Of a DNA stretch of 14,666 nt, positions 7,514-14,085 are shown piece after piece. The notes under the pieces are model-generated. The model saw only the letters and a list, made by a program, of their open reading frames with translations. It was not told where the DNA came from and did not search any database. This stretch comes from Planctomycetota bacterium (GTDB taxonomy: Bacteria; Planctomycetota; Phycisphaerae; Phycisphaerales; UBA1924): positions 1-14,666 of the forward strand of contig JAEYTB010000279.1 in the NCBI GenBank assembly GCA_023434205.1. Direction: 5' to 3'. The first letter of the stretch is position 1. Every line of letters begins with the position of its first letter. The position numbers were made by a program, and so were the translations under genes.

Positions 7514-8169
7514 CGGGGTCGGGAGGGTTCGGGCTTGCGGGAGAGGGAGTCGACGGCGTCACGGAGGGCGGTGCGGGCGCGGAAGAGGCGGCTCTTGACG
7601 GTTCCGACGGCGACGCCCAGCACCTCGGAGATTTGTTCGTAGCTCAGACCACGGCAGTCGCAGAGGATGAGAACGGCCCGTTGATCGGGGTCCAGGAGGC
7701 GGAGGGCGGCCAGAACCCGCTCCTGGTCCTCGTGGGATTCGACGCTCGAAGCGGCGCCGAGTTCCCTGCCCTGCTCGAAGGCGACGGCCCGGGAGGGGTC
7801 TGTTTGGTCGGTGGCGTGATGGGTGCCGTTCTGGAGGCTGTCGAGGGAGGCGGCCTTGCGGACCTTCTCGGCGCGGAGGCGCGAGAGGCACACGTTCATG
7901 GTGATGCGGATGAGCCAGGTGGAGAGCTTTGCGCGGCCGTCGAAGGAGTCGAGGTGCTGGATGACCTTGACGAAAGCGTCCTGGGTGAGGTCGGCGGCGA
8001 GCTCGCGGTTGTGGACCATGCGGAGGCAGGTGGAGAAGAGGCGGTCCTGGTAGCGGGCGATGAGGGCGGGCCAGGCCTGCATGTTGCCGGCGCGGATGGC
8101 CTCCACGAGCTGGAGGTCGTAAGCGTCCTCGTCGGTGGGGGGGTGGGGCTTGTGGTGCGTGGGGGGCAA
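7510..8169 (-). CDS. ECF-type RNA polymerase sigma factor (sigma-70 family)
   Basis: Sigma factor of 219 residues that directs RNA polymerase to a set of promoters. Region 2 spans about residues 30-105, with the core-binding helix around DLTQDAFVKV (60-69) and the -10 recognition part near STWLIRITMNVCLSRLR. Region 4 spans about 155-208, with the helix-turn-helix LSYEQISEVLGVAVGTVKSR. Regions 1 and 3 are absent; a polar linker (about 106-150) joins the two domains, which is the ECF layout. The start codon is TTG at 8169-8167; the next in-frame ATG (residue 30) would remove part of region 2. A TACAAT box on the minus strand lies 9 bases upstream. The downstream gene overlaps by 4 bases and is probably its anti-sigma partner. 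ECF factors paired this way often control their own operon, but no -35 typical of such autoregulation was recognised. Confidence 0.88.
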   Translation of the reverse strand: MPPTHHKPHPPTDEDAYDLQLVEAIRAGNMQAWPALIARYQDRLFSTCLRMVHNRELAADLTQDAFVKVIQHLDSFDGRAKLSTWLIRITMNVCLSRLRAEKVRKAASLDSLQNGTHHATDQTDPSRAVAFEQGRELGAASSVESHEDQERVLAALRLLDPDQRAVLILCDCRGLSYEQISEVLGVAVGTVKSRLFRARTALRDAVDSLSRKPEPSRPR

Positions 8170-8178
8170 CGTATCCCG

Positions 8179-8184
8179 ATTGTA
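8179..8184 (-). promoter_or_regulatory. Candidate -10 box (TACAAT) for the sigma factor gene
   Basis: On the minus strand TACAAT is followed by nine bases (CGGGATACG) and then the TTG start codon. Transcription would start two or three bases before the codon, giving a near-leaderless mRNA. No clear -35 is seen. Confidence 0.4.
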
Positions 8185-8231
8185 GTGGTTGATTCGGCTG
8201 GAGTGACCGCGGCGGCGCGCCGATAAGTGTG

Positions 8232-8282
8232 CGGGGCGGGTGTTTTGCCCCGTTGTGGCGTCTCGACTGGTTGTTGAGACGC
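8232..8282. repeat. Tandem hairpins in the sigma/helicase divergent intergenic region
   Basis: Two stem-loops stand in a row: CGGGGC (8232-8237) with GCCCCG (8247-8252), then GCGTCTCGAC (8258-8267) with GTTGAGACGC (8273-8282), a 10-base stem with one G-T position and a 5-base loop. They lie 150-200 bases before the helicase start. They could be part of a structured 5' leader if the helicase has a distal promoter, or protein-binding sites in the divergent promoter region. Confidence 0.35.
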
Positions 8283-8391
8283 GGCTGGCCTAAGGTTGTT
8301 CGATCGCCGGTAGTTCTCAGGGATGTCTTGGGTACCTGCTGGCGCGGCGAGCATCAGCGCAATTCAGCGCATCGCCGCAACTTTCGACCAG

Positions 8392-8397
8392 TAGAGT
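8392..8397 (+). promoter_or_regulatory. Weak candidate -10 box (TAGAGT) for the helicase gene
   Basis: TAGAGT is 34 bases before the ATG at 8432 and differs by one base from the TAGAAT boxes elsewhere in the window. The implied leader of about 27 bases would hold the ACGGAGAA ribosome-binding-like sequence (8413-8420), which is rather far from the start. No -35 is obvious. Confidence 0.25.
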
Positions 8398-8431
8398 GCC
8401 TGATCGACCCCTACGGAGAACTGCCCGAATC

Positions 8432-9874
8432 ATGACATTTACAGAGCTTTCGTTGTCCCCGGTCCTGCTGCGCGCGCTCGAGCAGGAGGGTTATACCACC
8501 CCCACCCCGATCCAGGCGCAGGCGATCCCGCACGTGCTGGCGGGGAAGGACGTGCTGGGGTGTGCGCAGACGGGGACGGGCAAGACCGCCGCGTTCGTGC
8601 TGCCGATGCTGCAGCGGTTGATGGGCCAGCCGGTGGATAAGACGGCGCGCGGGCCTGCCAAGGCGCGGGCGCTGATCCTTTCGCCGACGCGCGAGCTGGC
8701 GTGCCAGATCGCGGACAGCGTGGGGGCGTACGGGCGCGAGAGCGGCCTGACGCACACGACGATCTACGGCGGCGTGAGCCAGTTCCACCAGGAGCGGGCG
8801 CTGCGGCGGGGCGTGGACATCATCGTCGCGACGCCGGGGCGGCTGATCGACCTGATCGAGCAGCGGCTGGTGGACCTGTCGTGCGTGCAGACGTTCGTGC
8901 TGGATGAGGCGGACCGGATGCTGGACATGGGCTTCATCAAGCCCATCCGGCAGATCGCGGGGCTGACGCCCAAGACGCGGCAGACGCTGCTGTTCTCGGC
9001 GACGATGCCGGGCGAAATCGTGAAGCTGGCCGAGTCGCTGCTGAAGGACCCGGTGCGGGTGTCGGTGACGCCGGTGGCGTCGGCCGCGCCGAAGATCACG
9101 CAGAGCCTGTACATGGTGCACCGCCAGCAGAAGCAGAGCCTGCTGGAGCTGCTGCTGCGCGAGGGCGGGAAGACGCGCGTGGTGGTCTTCACCAAGACCA
9201 AGCACGGCGCGGACAAGGTGGGCAAGCGGCTGATGCAGGCGGGCATCGGGGCCGAGACGATCCACGGCAACAAGGCGCAGAACGCCCGCAAGCGGGCGCT
9301 TGACGCGTTCAAGAGCGGCAAGTCGCGGGTGCTGGTGGCGACGGATGTCGCGGCCCGCGGGCTGGATGTGGATGATGTGTCGCACGTGATCAACTTTGAC
9401 CTGCCCATGGAGCCCGAGGCGTACGTGCACCGGATCGGGCGCACGGCGCGGGCGGGGGCGAGCGGCGAGGCGATCTCGTTCTGCGATGGCGAGGAGCGGG
9501 GTCTGCTGCGGGATATCGAGCGGCTGCTGGGCACGCGCGTGCCGGTGACGGCGACGCCCGAACTGCCCAAGGTCGACCCGGCGGCCAAGGCCGAGCCCCG
9601 CGAGCGGCCGGACAACAGGCCGGCGCGCCAGGGCGGCGGGCGACCCCAGCGTCAGAACGATCAGATCCACCGGCACAACGACCGGGTGGCGACGCAGCCG
9701 GTGCATGCACCGAAGGCGGCGCACCAGAACGGCAAGCCGCGGCGGAGCTTTGGGTTTGACCAGCCGCTGGATGGGCCGGTGCAGGGCGGGGACATCGTGC
9801 GGGGCGACGCGAGCAAGCGTCCGCCGCGGGTGTTTGGGGCGAAGTCTTGGACGGGGGGTCGGAAGGGGTTCTAG
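8432..9874 (+). CDS. rhlE: DEAD-box ATP-dependent RNA helicase, RhlE-like
   Basis: RNA helicase of 480 residues that unwinds RNA or remodels RNA-protein complexes in ribosome assembly or RNA decay. All motifs are visible: Q motif around GYTTPTPIQ, motif I AQTGTGKT (45-52), Ia PTRELA, Ib TPGRLID, motif II DEAD (158-161), motif III SAT (189-191), motif V TDVAARGLD and motif VI HRIGRTARAG (333-342). The run LLRDIERLLG after motif VI is typical of the RhlE group. From about residue 377 on there is a basic Arg/Gln/Gly/Pro-rich tail, probably disordered and RNA-binding. The ATG at 8432 is chosen because the family begins at FTELSLSP; a GTG at 8396 in frame would add 12 residues but overlaps the candidate -10 box. 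A strong terminator follows, so the gene is likely monocistronic. Assignment to RhlE rather than another DEAD-box group is moderate. Confidence 0.92.
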   Translation: MTFTELSLSPVLLRALEQEGYTTPTPIQAQAIPHVLAGKDVLGCAQTGTGKTAAFVLPMLQRLMGQPVDKTARGPAKARALILSPTRELACQIADSVGAYGRESGLTHTTIYGGVSQFHQERALRRGVDIIVATPGRLIDLIEQRLVDLSCVQTFVLDEADRMLDMGFIKPIRQIAGLTPKTRQTLLFSATMPGEIVKLAESLLKDPVRVSVTPVASAAPKITQSLYMVHRQQKQSLLELLLREGGKTRVVVFTKTKHGADKVGKRLMQAGIGAETIHGNKAQNARKRALDAFKSGKSRVLVATDVAARGLDVDDVSHVINFDLPMEPEAYVHRIGRTARAGASGEAISFCDGEERGLLRDIERLLGTRVPVTATPELPKVDPAAKAEPRERPDNRPARQGGGRPQRQNDQIHRHNDRVATQPVHAPKAAHQNGKPRRSFGFDQPLDGPVQGGDIVRGDASKRPPRVFGAKSWTGGRKGF

Positions 9875-9906
9875 GCCCGCGCGGACCAGTTTGATGAGCA
9901 TTTGTG

Positions 9907-9939
9907 ACAGCCCCTCTCGCGTGAGAGGGGCTGTTTTTT
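9907..9939 (+). terminator. Intrinsic terminator of the helicase gene
   Basis: Perfect 12-base-pair stem, ACAGCCCCTCTC (9907-9918) with GAGAGGGGCTGT (9923-9934), loop GCGT, running into six T residues (9934-9939). It starts 33 bases after the helicase stop and separates it from the mntA operon. Confidence 0.93.
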
Positions 9940-10000
9940 GGAGCTGCGGGAATGGTCGGGGTCGGCGGGCGGAGGTGGGTGATAAAGGGCCAATCTGCCC

Positions 10001-10006
10001 TACAAT
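10001..10006 (+). promoter_or_regulatory. Candidate -10 box (TACAAT) for the mntA-hepT-purB-GT41 operon
   Basis: TACAAT ends 6 bases before the mntA ATG at 10013, with no Shine-Dalgarno sequence between, so the message would be leaderless. GTGATA at 9979-9984 is a possible -35 (four of six consensus bases, 16-base spacer). As a strong terminator lies just upstream, this is the only evident promoter for the four overlapping genes. Confidence 0.5.
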
Positions 10007-10012
10007 CACGCC

Positions 10013-10321
10013 ATGATCGAGTTGGTTCGGTCAAAGCTCGACGATATTTCAGACCTCTGCCGGCGCTACCGGGTCCAGAGGCTTTTCCTGATTGGGTCGG
10101 CGACGGGCACGGGGTTTGACCCCGGGCGCAGCGACGTGGACTTCCTGGTGGTGTTCCAGCCGCAGGAGCGGCGCGGCTTTGATGACGTCTACTTCCGGCT
10201 GCTGGAGGACCTCCGCACGCTGATGGGCCGCCCGGTGGACCTCGTGGAGGCGACGGCTCTCCGCAACCCCTACATGATCGCGTCCATCAACCGAACAAAG
10301 CAGATGCTCTATGCCGCTTGA
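10013..10321 (+). CDS. mntA: MntA-like minimal nucleotidyltransferase, antitoxin of a HEPN/MNT pair
   Basis: Small nucleotidyltransferase of 102 residues, of the family whose characterised members neutralise a HEPN toxin by adding AMP units from ATP to a tyrosine on it. The nucleotidyltransferase signature is clear: GSATG at 28-32, SDVDF at 40-44 with metal-binding Asp 41 and Asp 43, and a third acidic position in VDLVEA (Asp 76). The spacing from GS to the first Asp is 11 residues, one more than in the classical GSx10DxD pattern, as in a FDPxRSDVDF subgroup. The next gene begins 11 bases before this stop, which gives the usual antitoxin-then-toxin overlap here. The gene starts with ATG directly after a -10-like box. 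A stand-alone nucleotidyltransferase is unlikely given the neighbour. Confidence 0.85.
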   Translation: MIELVRSKLDDISDLCRRYRVQRLFLIGSATGTGFDPGRSDVDFLVVFQPQERRGFDDVYFRLLEDLRTLMGRPVDLVEATALRNPYMIASINRTKQMLYAA

Positions 10322-10694
10322 TGAGGCTGATCTCAAGCTCCTGTGGGACATGCTTGAAGCGGCCAGGGACGCCGCGGCTTTCGTTCAAGGGGTGGAGTAT
10401 CAGGAGTACCTCGACAACCGCATGCGTCGGTTCGCCGTGGAGCGGGCGGTTGAAATCATCGGCGAGGCCGCGCGGCATGTTTCCAAAGGCGGGCGGGCGC
10501 AAGTTCCCGGCGTGGCGTGGGGGGCGGTGGTCGCCACGCGGCACATCCTTGCGCACGACTACGGCGACGTTGAACACGTCAAGATTTGGCGCATCGCGAC
10601 CGTGCATGCGCCGAAGCTGATTGAGCTTCTGACTCCGATACTGCGGGACAACCCGCCCGGCCCGGAGTCGTTGAAAGATCCTGGGGAACCATGA
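10311..10694 (+). CDS. hepT: HepT-like HEPN ribonuclease toxin (DUF86 family)
   Basis: All-helical protein of 127 residues of the HepT/DUF86 family. Characterised members are RNases that cut RNA when not modified by their MntA partner. The catalytic and target motif Rx4HxY is intact as R77-HILA-H82-D-Y84. Arg and His form the RNase site, and Tyr 84 is the position that MntA AMPylates in studied systems. The leader segment MLEAARDAAAFVQG and the run ERAVEIIGEAARHVS are typical of the family. It overlaps mntA by 11 bases with no obvious ribosome binding site, suggesting translational coupling. Its stop overlaps the purB start as ATGA. The module looks complete and functional. The tail after about residue 112 is Pro-rich and unremarkable. 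Confidence 0.87.
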   Translation: MPLDEADLKLLWDMLEAARDAAAFVQGVEYQEYLDNRMRRFAVERAVEIIGEAARHVSKGGRAQVPGVAWGAVVATRHILAHDYGDVEHVKIWRIATVHAPKLIELLTPILRDNPPGPESLKDPGEP

Positions 10695-12331
10695 CCTCCA
10701 TGTACGACACCTATACCTCGCCGCTCGCCTCCCGCAACGCTTCCGCGGAGATGCTGCGGGTCTGGTCGCCTCGGCACAAGTTTCAGACGTGGCGGCGGAT
10801 CTGGCTGGCGGTGGCGGAGGCGCAGCACGAGATGGGGCTGCCGGTCACACGCGAGCAGGTGGAGGAGCTGCGGGCGAACCTGGAGGTGACGGATGAGGAC
10901 ATGCGCGCGGCGGAAGGGTATGAGCGGAAGCTGCGGCATGATGTGATGGCGCACGTGCACGCGTGGGGGGATCGGTGCCCGAGGGCGAAGGGGATTATTC
11001 ACCTGGGGATGACGAGCCAGGATGTCAACGACAACGCCGAGCTGCTGATATTCCGCGAGGCCGTCAAGGTCATCGGGTCCAAGGTTGCTCGTTGCCTGCA
11101 GGGGCTGACCACGTTCGCAGACAGGTGGAAGTCAGTCCCAACGCTCGGTTTCACGCATTATCAGCCAGCGCAGCCGGTAACCGTGGGTCGTCGAGGGGCG
11201 CAGTGGGCCTGCGATCTTCACTCCGCTTGGGTGGAGCCGGTGCTTGGCATGCGCGGGTTACGCGGTGCTACTGGTACGCAGGCGTCCTACCTGGCGTTGC
11301 TGGACAACGACACGGACCGGCTCGATCAGATGGAGGCGAGCATCCTTGAGAGTCTTCTCTGGGGTGAACGGGAGTGGGCAGCGAAGGCCCACCGGCGGCA
11401 TCAGCAGGAGATTGAGCGCACAGCGGAGAGTGCCAACAGGAGCAATCGGGCGGGCGACCCAAACGCCGCCGATGCGCACCGGCGTGAGCACGCCGCCCTC
11501 GCGGCCAAGTCCGATACGCAGGTGCTCCGCGATTCGGCGCGTCTTCTCATCGATGCTCACACGTATCGGCTTGTATCCCAGACATATCCGCGGGTGGTAG
11601 ATGCTCACATTCTTCACTCGCTCGCCGCCACCGCCTCCGTCCTGCACAAGATCGCCACCGACATCCGCCTGCTCTCCAACCGCAAGGAGCTGGACGAGCC
11701 GTTTGAGGAAAAGCAGATCGGGTCGTCGGCGATGCCGTACAAGCGCAACCCGATGCGGTGCGAGCGGATTTGCGGGCTGACGCGGTTTGTGATGAACCTG
11801 GTGGGGAACGCGTACGACACCGCGGCGACGCAGTGGCTGGAGCGGACGCTGGATGATTCGTCGAACCGGCGGCTGTCGCTGCCGGAGGCGTTCCTGGCGC
11901 TGGATGGGGCGCTGGACCTGATGCACAACGTGGCGAGCGGGCTGATTGTGCATGAGGCGATGGTGCGGAAGAACCTGATGGCCGAGCTGCCGTTCATGGC
12001 GACCGAGAACCTGCTGATGGCGTGCGTGAAGGCGGGAGGGGACCGGCAGGAATACCACGAGCTGATCCGGCAGCATGCGCAGGCCGCGGGGCTGCGGGTG
12101 AAGCAGGAGGGGCTGGACAACGACCTGCTGGAGCGGCTGAAGGCGGATGCGGCGTTCCACGTGCCGCGGCTGAAGAGCGAGCTGGACTGGGATGGGCTGA
12201 TGGACCCGATGAAGTACATCGGGCGGAGCGTGGAGCAGACGGAGCGGTTCCTGAAGGAAGTGGTGGAGCCGCTGCGTGAGCAGTATGGGGAGGAGATCGC
12301 GAAGCTGGGCGAGAGCGGGCCGAAGGTATGA
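10691..12331 (+). CDS. purB: Adenylosuccinate lyase, eukaryote-like, with internal insertion
   Basis: Cytoplasmic enzyme that releases fumarate from SAICAR and from adenylosuccinate, in the IMP and AMP steps of purine synthesis. The sequence resembles the animal-type ADSL: HLGMTSQDVNDN, then FTHYQPAQPVTVGRR with catalytic His 156, GATGTQAS, and the signature QIGSSAMPYKRNP with Ser 345/346. The LERTLDDSSNRR and LPFMATENLLM stretches are also present. It has 546 residues against about 480 for that type. The excess is mainly a hydrophilic, helix-prone segment at about 222-284, rich in Arg, His, Ala and Glu, between LDQMEASIL and LVSQTYPRVVD. The stretch from about 11025 to 11700 has mixed codon endings, whereas both flanks are strongly G-ending, so the gene looks mosaic. 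The ATG overlaps the hepT stop, with GGGGA just ahead, and the purB stop overlaps the next gene's start. Confidence 0.93.
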   Translation: MTSMYDTYTSPLASRNASAEMLRVWSPRHKFQTWRRIWLAVAEAQHEMGLPVTREQVEELRANLEVTDEDMRAAEGYERKLRHDVMAHVHAWGDRCPRAKGIIHLGMTSQDVNDNAELLIFREAVKVIGSKVARCLQGLTTFADRWKSVPTLGFTHYQPAQPVTVGRRGAQWACDLHSAWVEPVLGMRGLRGATGTQASYLALLDNDTDRLDQMEASILESLLWGEREWAAKAHRRHQQEIERTAESANRSNRAGDPNAADAHRREHAALAAKSDTQVLRDSARLLIDAHTYRLVSQTYPRVVDAHILHSLAATASVLHKIATDIRLLSNRKELDEPFEEKQIGSSAMPYKRNPMRCERICGLTRFVMNLVGNAYDTAATQWLERTLDDSSNRRLSLPEAFLALDGALDLMHNVASGLIVHEAMVRKNLMAELPFMATENLLMACVKAGGDRQEYHELIRQHAQAAGLRVKQEGLDNDLLERLKADAAFHVPRLKSELDWDGLMDPMKYIGRSVEQTERFLKEVVEPLREQYGEEIAKLGESGPKV

Positions 12332-14085
12332 CGCCGGTGCAGGCGGCGGCGGAGCACCTGCGGGCGGGGCGGGTGAAGCAGGCCGTGGATGTGCTGCGGG
12401 CGCACCTGCGGCGGCACGAAAATGATGACAGGGCGTGGTTTGTGCTGGGGCAGGCGCTGTCGCAGGATGGGCAGCATGAGGCGGGGCTGCACGCGCTGGG
12501 GCGGGCGCTGGCGGCGGACCGTGGGGATGCGCGGCGGTGGCTGGCGCTGGGGGTGGCGACGCTGCGGGCCAGGGGCGGCGCGGGGGTGGTGGAGCTGCTG
12601 AAGGACAGCCCGCCGGCGATCGCGGGGGATGCGGATGTGCTGGCGCTGCTGGCGGATGGCTACGCGGCGGTGGGGGAGGCGGGGTCGGCGGTGCCGGTGC
12701 TGGAGCGGGTGCTCGCGGCGAGGCCGGGGCACGTGCAGGCGATGCGGACGCTGGCGCGGGTGTTTGCGGTGGCGGGGCGGACGGATGAGGCGGTGGGGCT
12801 GCTGCGCAGGTGCGCGGAGGCGGGGGGGTGGCGGGACTTCAGGGACCTCGGGGCGTACTGCTTTCACACGAACTACTCGGGGGTGATGACGCCGGATGAG
12901 GTGGCGGCGGAGCACCGGCGGCTGCATGAGTTATTGCAGCGGGTGGTGCCGCCGGGGCCGGCGGTCGCGGTGGATGAGACGCCGGGGCGGGTGCGGCGGG
13001 TAGGCTTCCTGAGCGCGGACTTTCAGCAGCACTCGGTGGCGTACTTTGCGGAGCCGCTGATCGAGCACCTGGACCGGACGCGGTGGCGGGTGGTGTGCGT
13101 GAGCGCGAGCAGCGCGGCGGATGAGGTGACGGCGCGGCTGCGGGCGAAGGCGGATGAGTGGGTGGACGCTTCGGCGCAGGACCCTGCGGCGATGCTGAAC
13201 GCGGTGCGCAGCGCGCGGCTGGATGTGCTGGTGGAACTGGGCGGGCTGACGGGGCCGGGGCGGGTGGCGGCGCTGGCGCAGCGGGCGGCGCCGGTGCAGG
13301 CGACGTACCTGGGGTACCCGAACACGACGGGCGTGCCGAACATTGACTACAGGATCGTGGATGCGCACACGGACCCGGAGGGCGCGGAGCGGCTGGCGAC
13401 GGAGAAGCTGGTGCGGGTGGAGGGGTGCTTTGTGAGCTACCGGCCGCCGGAGGATTCGCCGGCGGTGTGTGGGTGCGATGCGGGTGCGCCGCTGGCGCTG
13501 GGGTCTTTCAACACGAGCTTGAAGATGTCGCCCCAGTGCGTGGCGTTGTGGGCGCGGGTGATGCGGCGGCTGCCCGGGAGCGTGCTGGTGCTGAAGCGCA
13601 AGGAGTTCGCGGACCCGTGGGTGGCGGGGCAGTTTGTGGAGCGGTTCGGGCGCGAGGGGGTCGCGCCGGAGCGGCTGCGGTTTGTGGGCAAGACGCCGTC
13701 GGTGGCGGAGCACCTCGCGGCGTACGGCGGGGTGGATATCGCGCTGGACACGTACCCGTACCACGGCACGACGACGACGTGCGAGGCGCTGTGGATGGGG
13801 GTGCCGGTGGTGTCGCTGGCGGGGCCGTCGCACGCATCGCGGGTGGGGAAGAGCCTGCTGCACGCGGCGGGGATGGGGGAGTGGGCGGTGGACACGCCGG
13901 AGGCGTTTGAAGAGGCGGTGGTGGGGCTCGCGGCGGACCGGGCGGCGCTGGCGGCGTTGCGCGCGGGGCTGCGGGATCGCGTGGGGGCGTCGGCGCTGTG
14001 CGATGGGGCGGGGTTTGCGCGCCGGTTTGAGCGGGTGCTGGAGGAGATGTGGGCGTCGGTCAGCGGAACGAGCCGCTCCGCATGA
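12328..14085 (+). CDS. TPR-containing family 41 glycosyltransferase (SPINDLY/OGT-like)
   Basis: Protein of 585 residues with about four degenerate TPR-like helical repeats in residues 1-160 and a GT41 catalytic region from about 222. Family members transfer a sugar to Ser/Thr of proteins: O-GlcNAc from UDP-GlcNAc in animal OGT, O-fucose from GDP-fucose in plant SPINDLY. Visible motifs are GFLSADFQQHSVAYF with His 235 (matching the OGT active-site His), APVQATYLGYPNTTGVPNID, GSFNTSLKMSP with Lys 399, and DTYPYHGTTTTCEALWMGVP. The last reads closer to SPINDLY than to animal OGT, so the donor sugar is open. There is no signal peptide or membrane segment, so it is cytoplasmic. Its ATG overlaps the purB stop as ATGA, making it the last gene of the mntA operon. 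Its final 26 bases overlap the end of the convergent comEC. Confidence 0.88.
   Translation: MTPVQAAAEHLRAGRVKQAVDVLRAHLRRHENDDRAWFVLGQALSQDGQHEAGLHALGRALAADRGDARRWLALGVATLRARGGAGVVELLKDSPPAIAGDADVLALLADGYAAVGEAGSAVPVLERVLAARPGHVQAMRTLARVFAVAGRTDEAVGLLRRCAEAGGWRDFRDLGAYCFHTNYSGVMTPDEVAAEHRRLHELLQRVVPPGPAVAVDETPGRVRRVGFLSADFQQHSVAYFAEPLIEHLDRTRWRVVCVSASSAADEVTARLRAKADEWVDASAQDPAAMLNAVRSARLDVLVELGGLTGPGRVAALAQRAAPVQATYLGYPNTTGVPNIDYRIVDAHTDPEGAERLATEKLVRVEGCFVSYRPPEDSPAVCGCDAGAPLALGSFNTSLKMSPQCVALWARVMRRLPGSVLVLKRKEFADPWVAGQFVERFGREGVAPERLRFVGKTPSVAEHLAAYGGVDIALDTYPYHGTTTTCEALWMGVPVVSLAGPSHASRVGKSLLHAAGMGEWAVDTPEAFEEAVVGLAADRAALAALRAGLRDRVGASALCDGAGFARRFERVLEEMWASVSGTSRSA

Noticed and set aside
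6380..7642. Plus-strand open frame of 420 codons opposite the sigma/anti-sigma pair
   Set aside because: Low-complexity Gly/Ala/Asp composition with no domain; the minus-strand genes have a recognisable sigma factor and a membrane segment.
8396..8431. Upstream GTG start adding 12 residues to the helicase
   Set aside because: The added residues are not helicase-like and the GTG overlaps the possible -10 box; family members begin close to the ATG at 8432.
8411..10009. Minus-strand open frame of 532 codons opposite the helicase
   Set aside because: Arg/His/Leu/Pro-rich antisense shadow that also crosses the terminator; the plus-strand helicase has every family motif.
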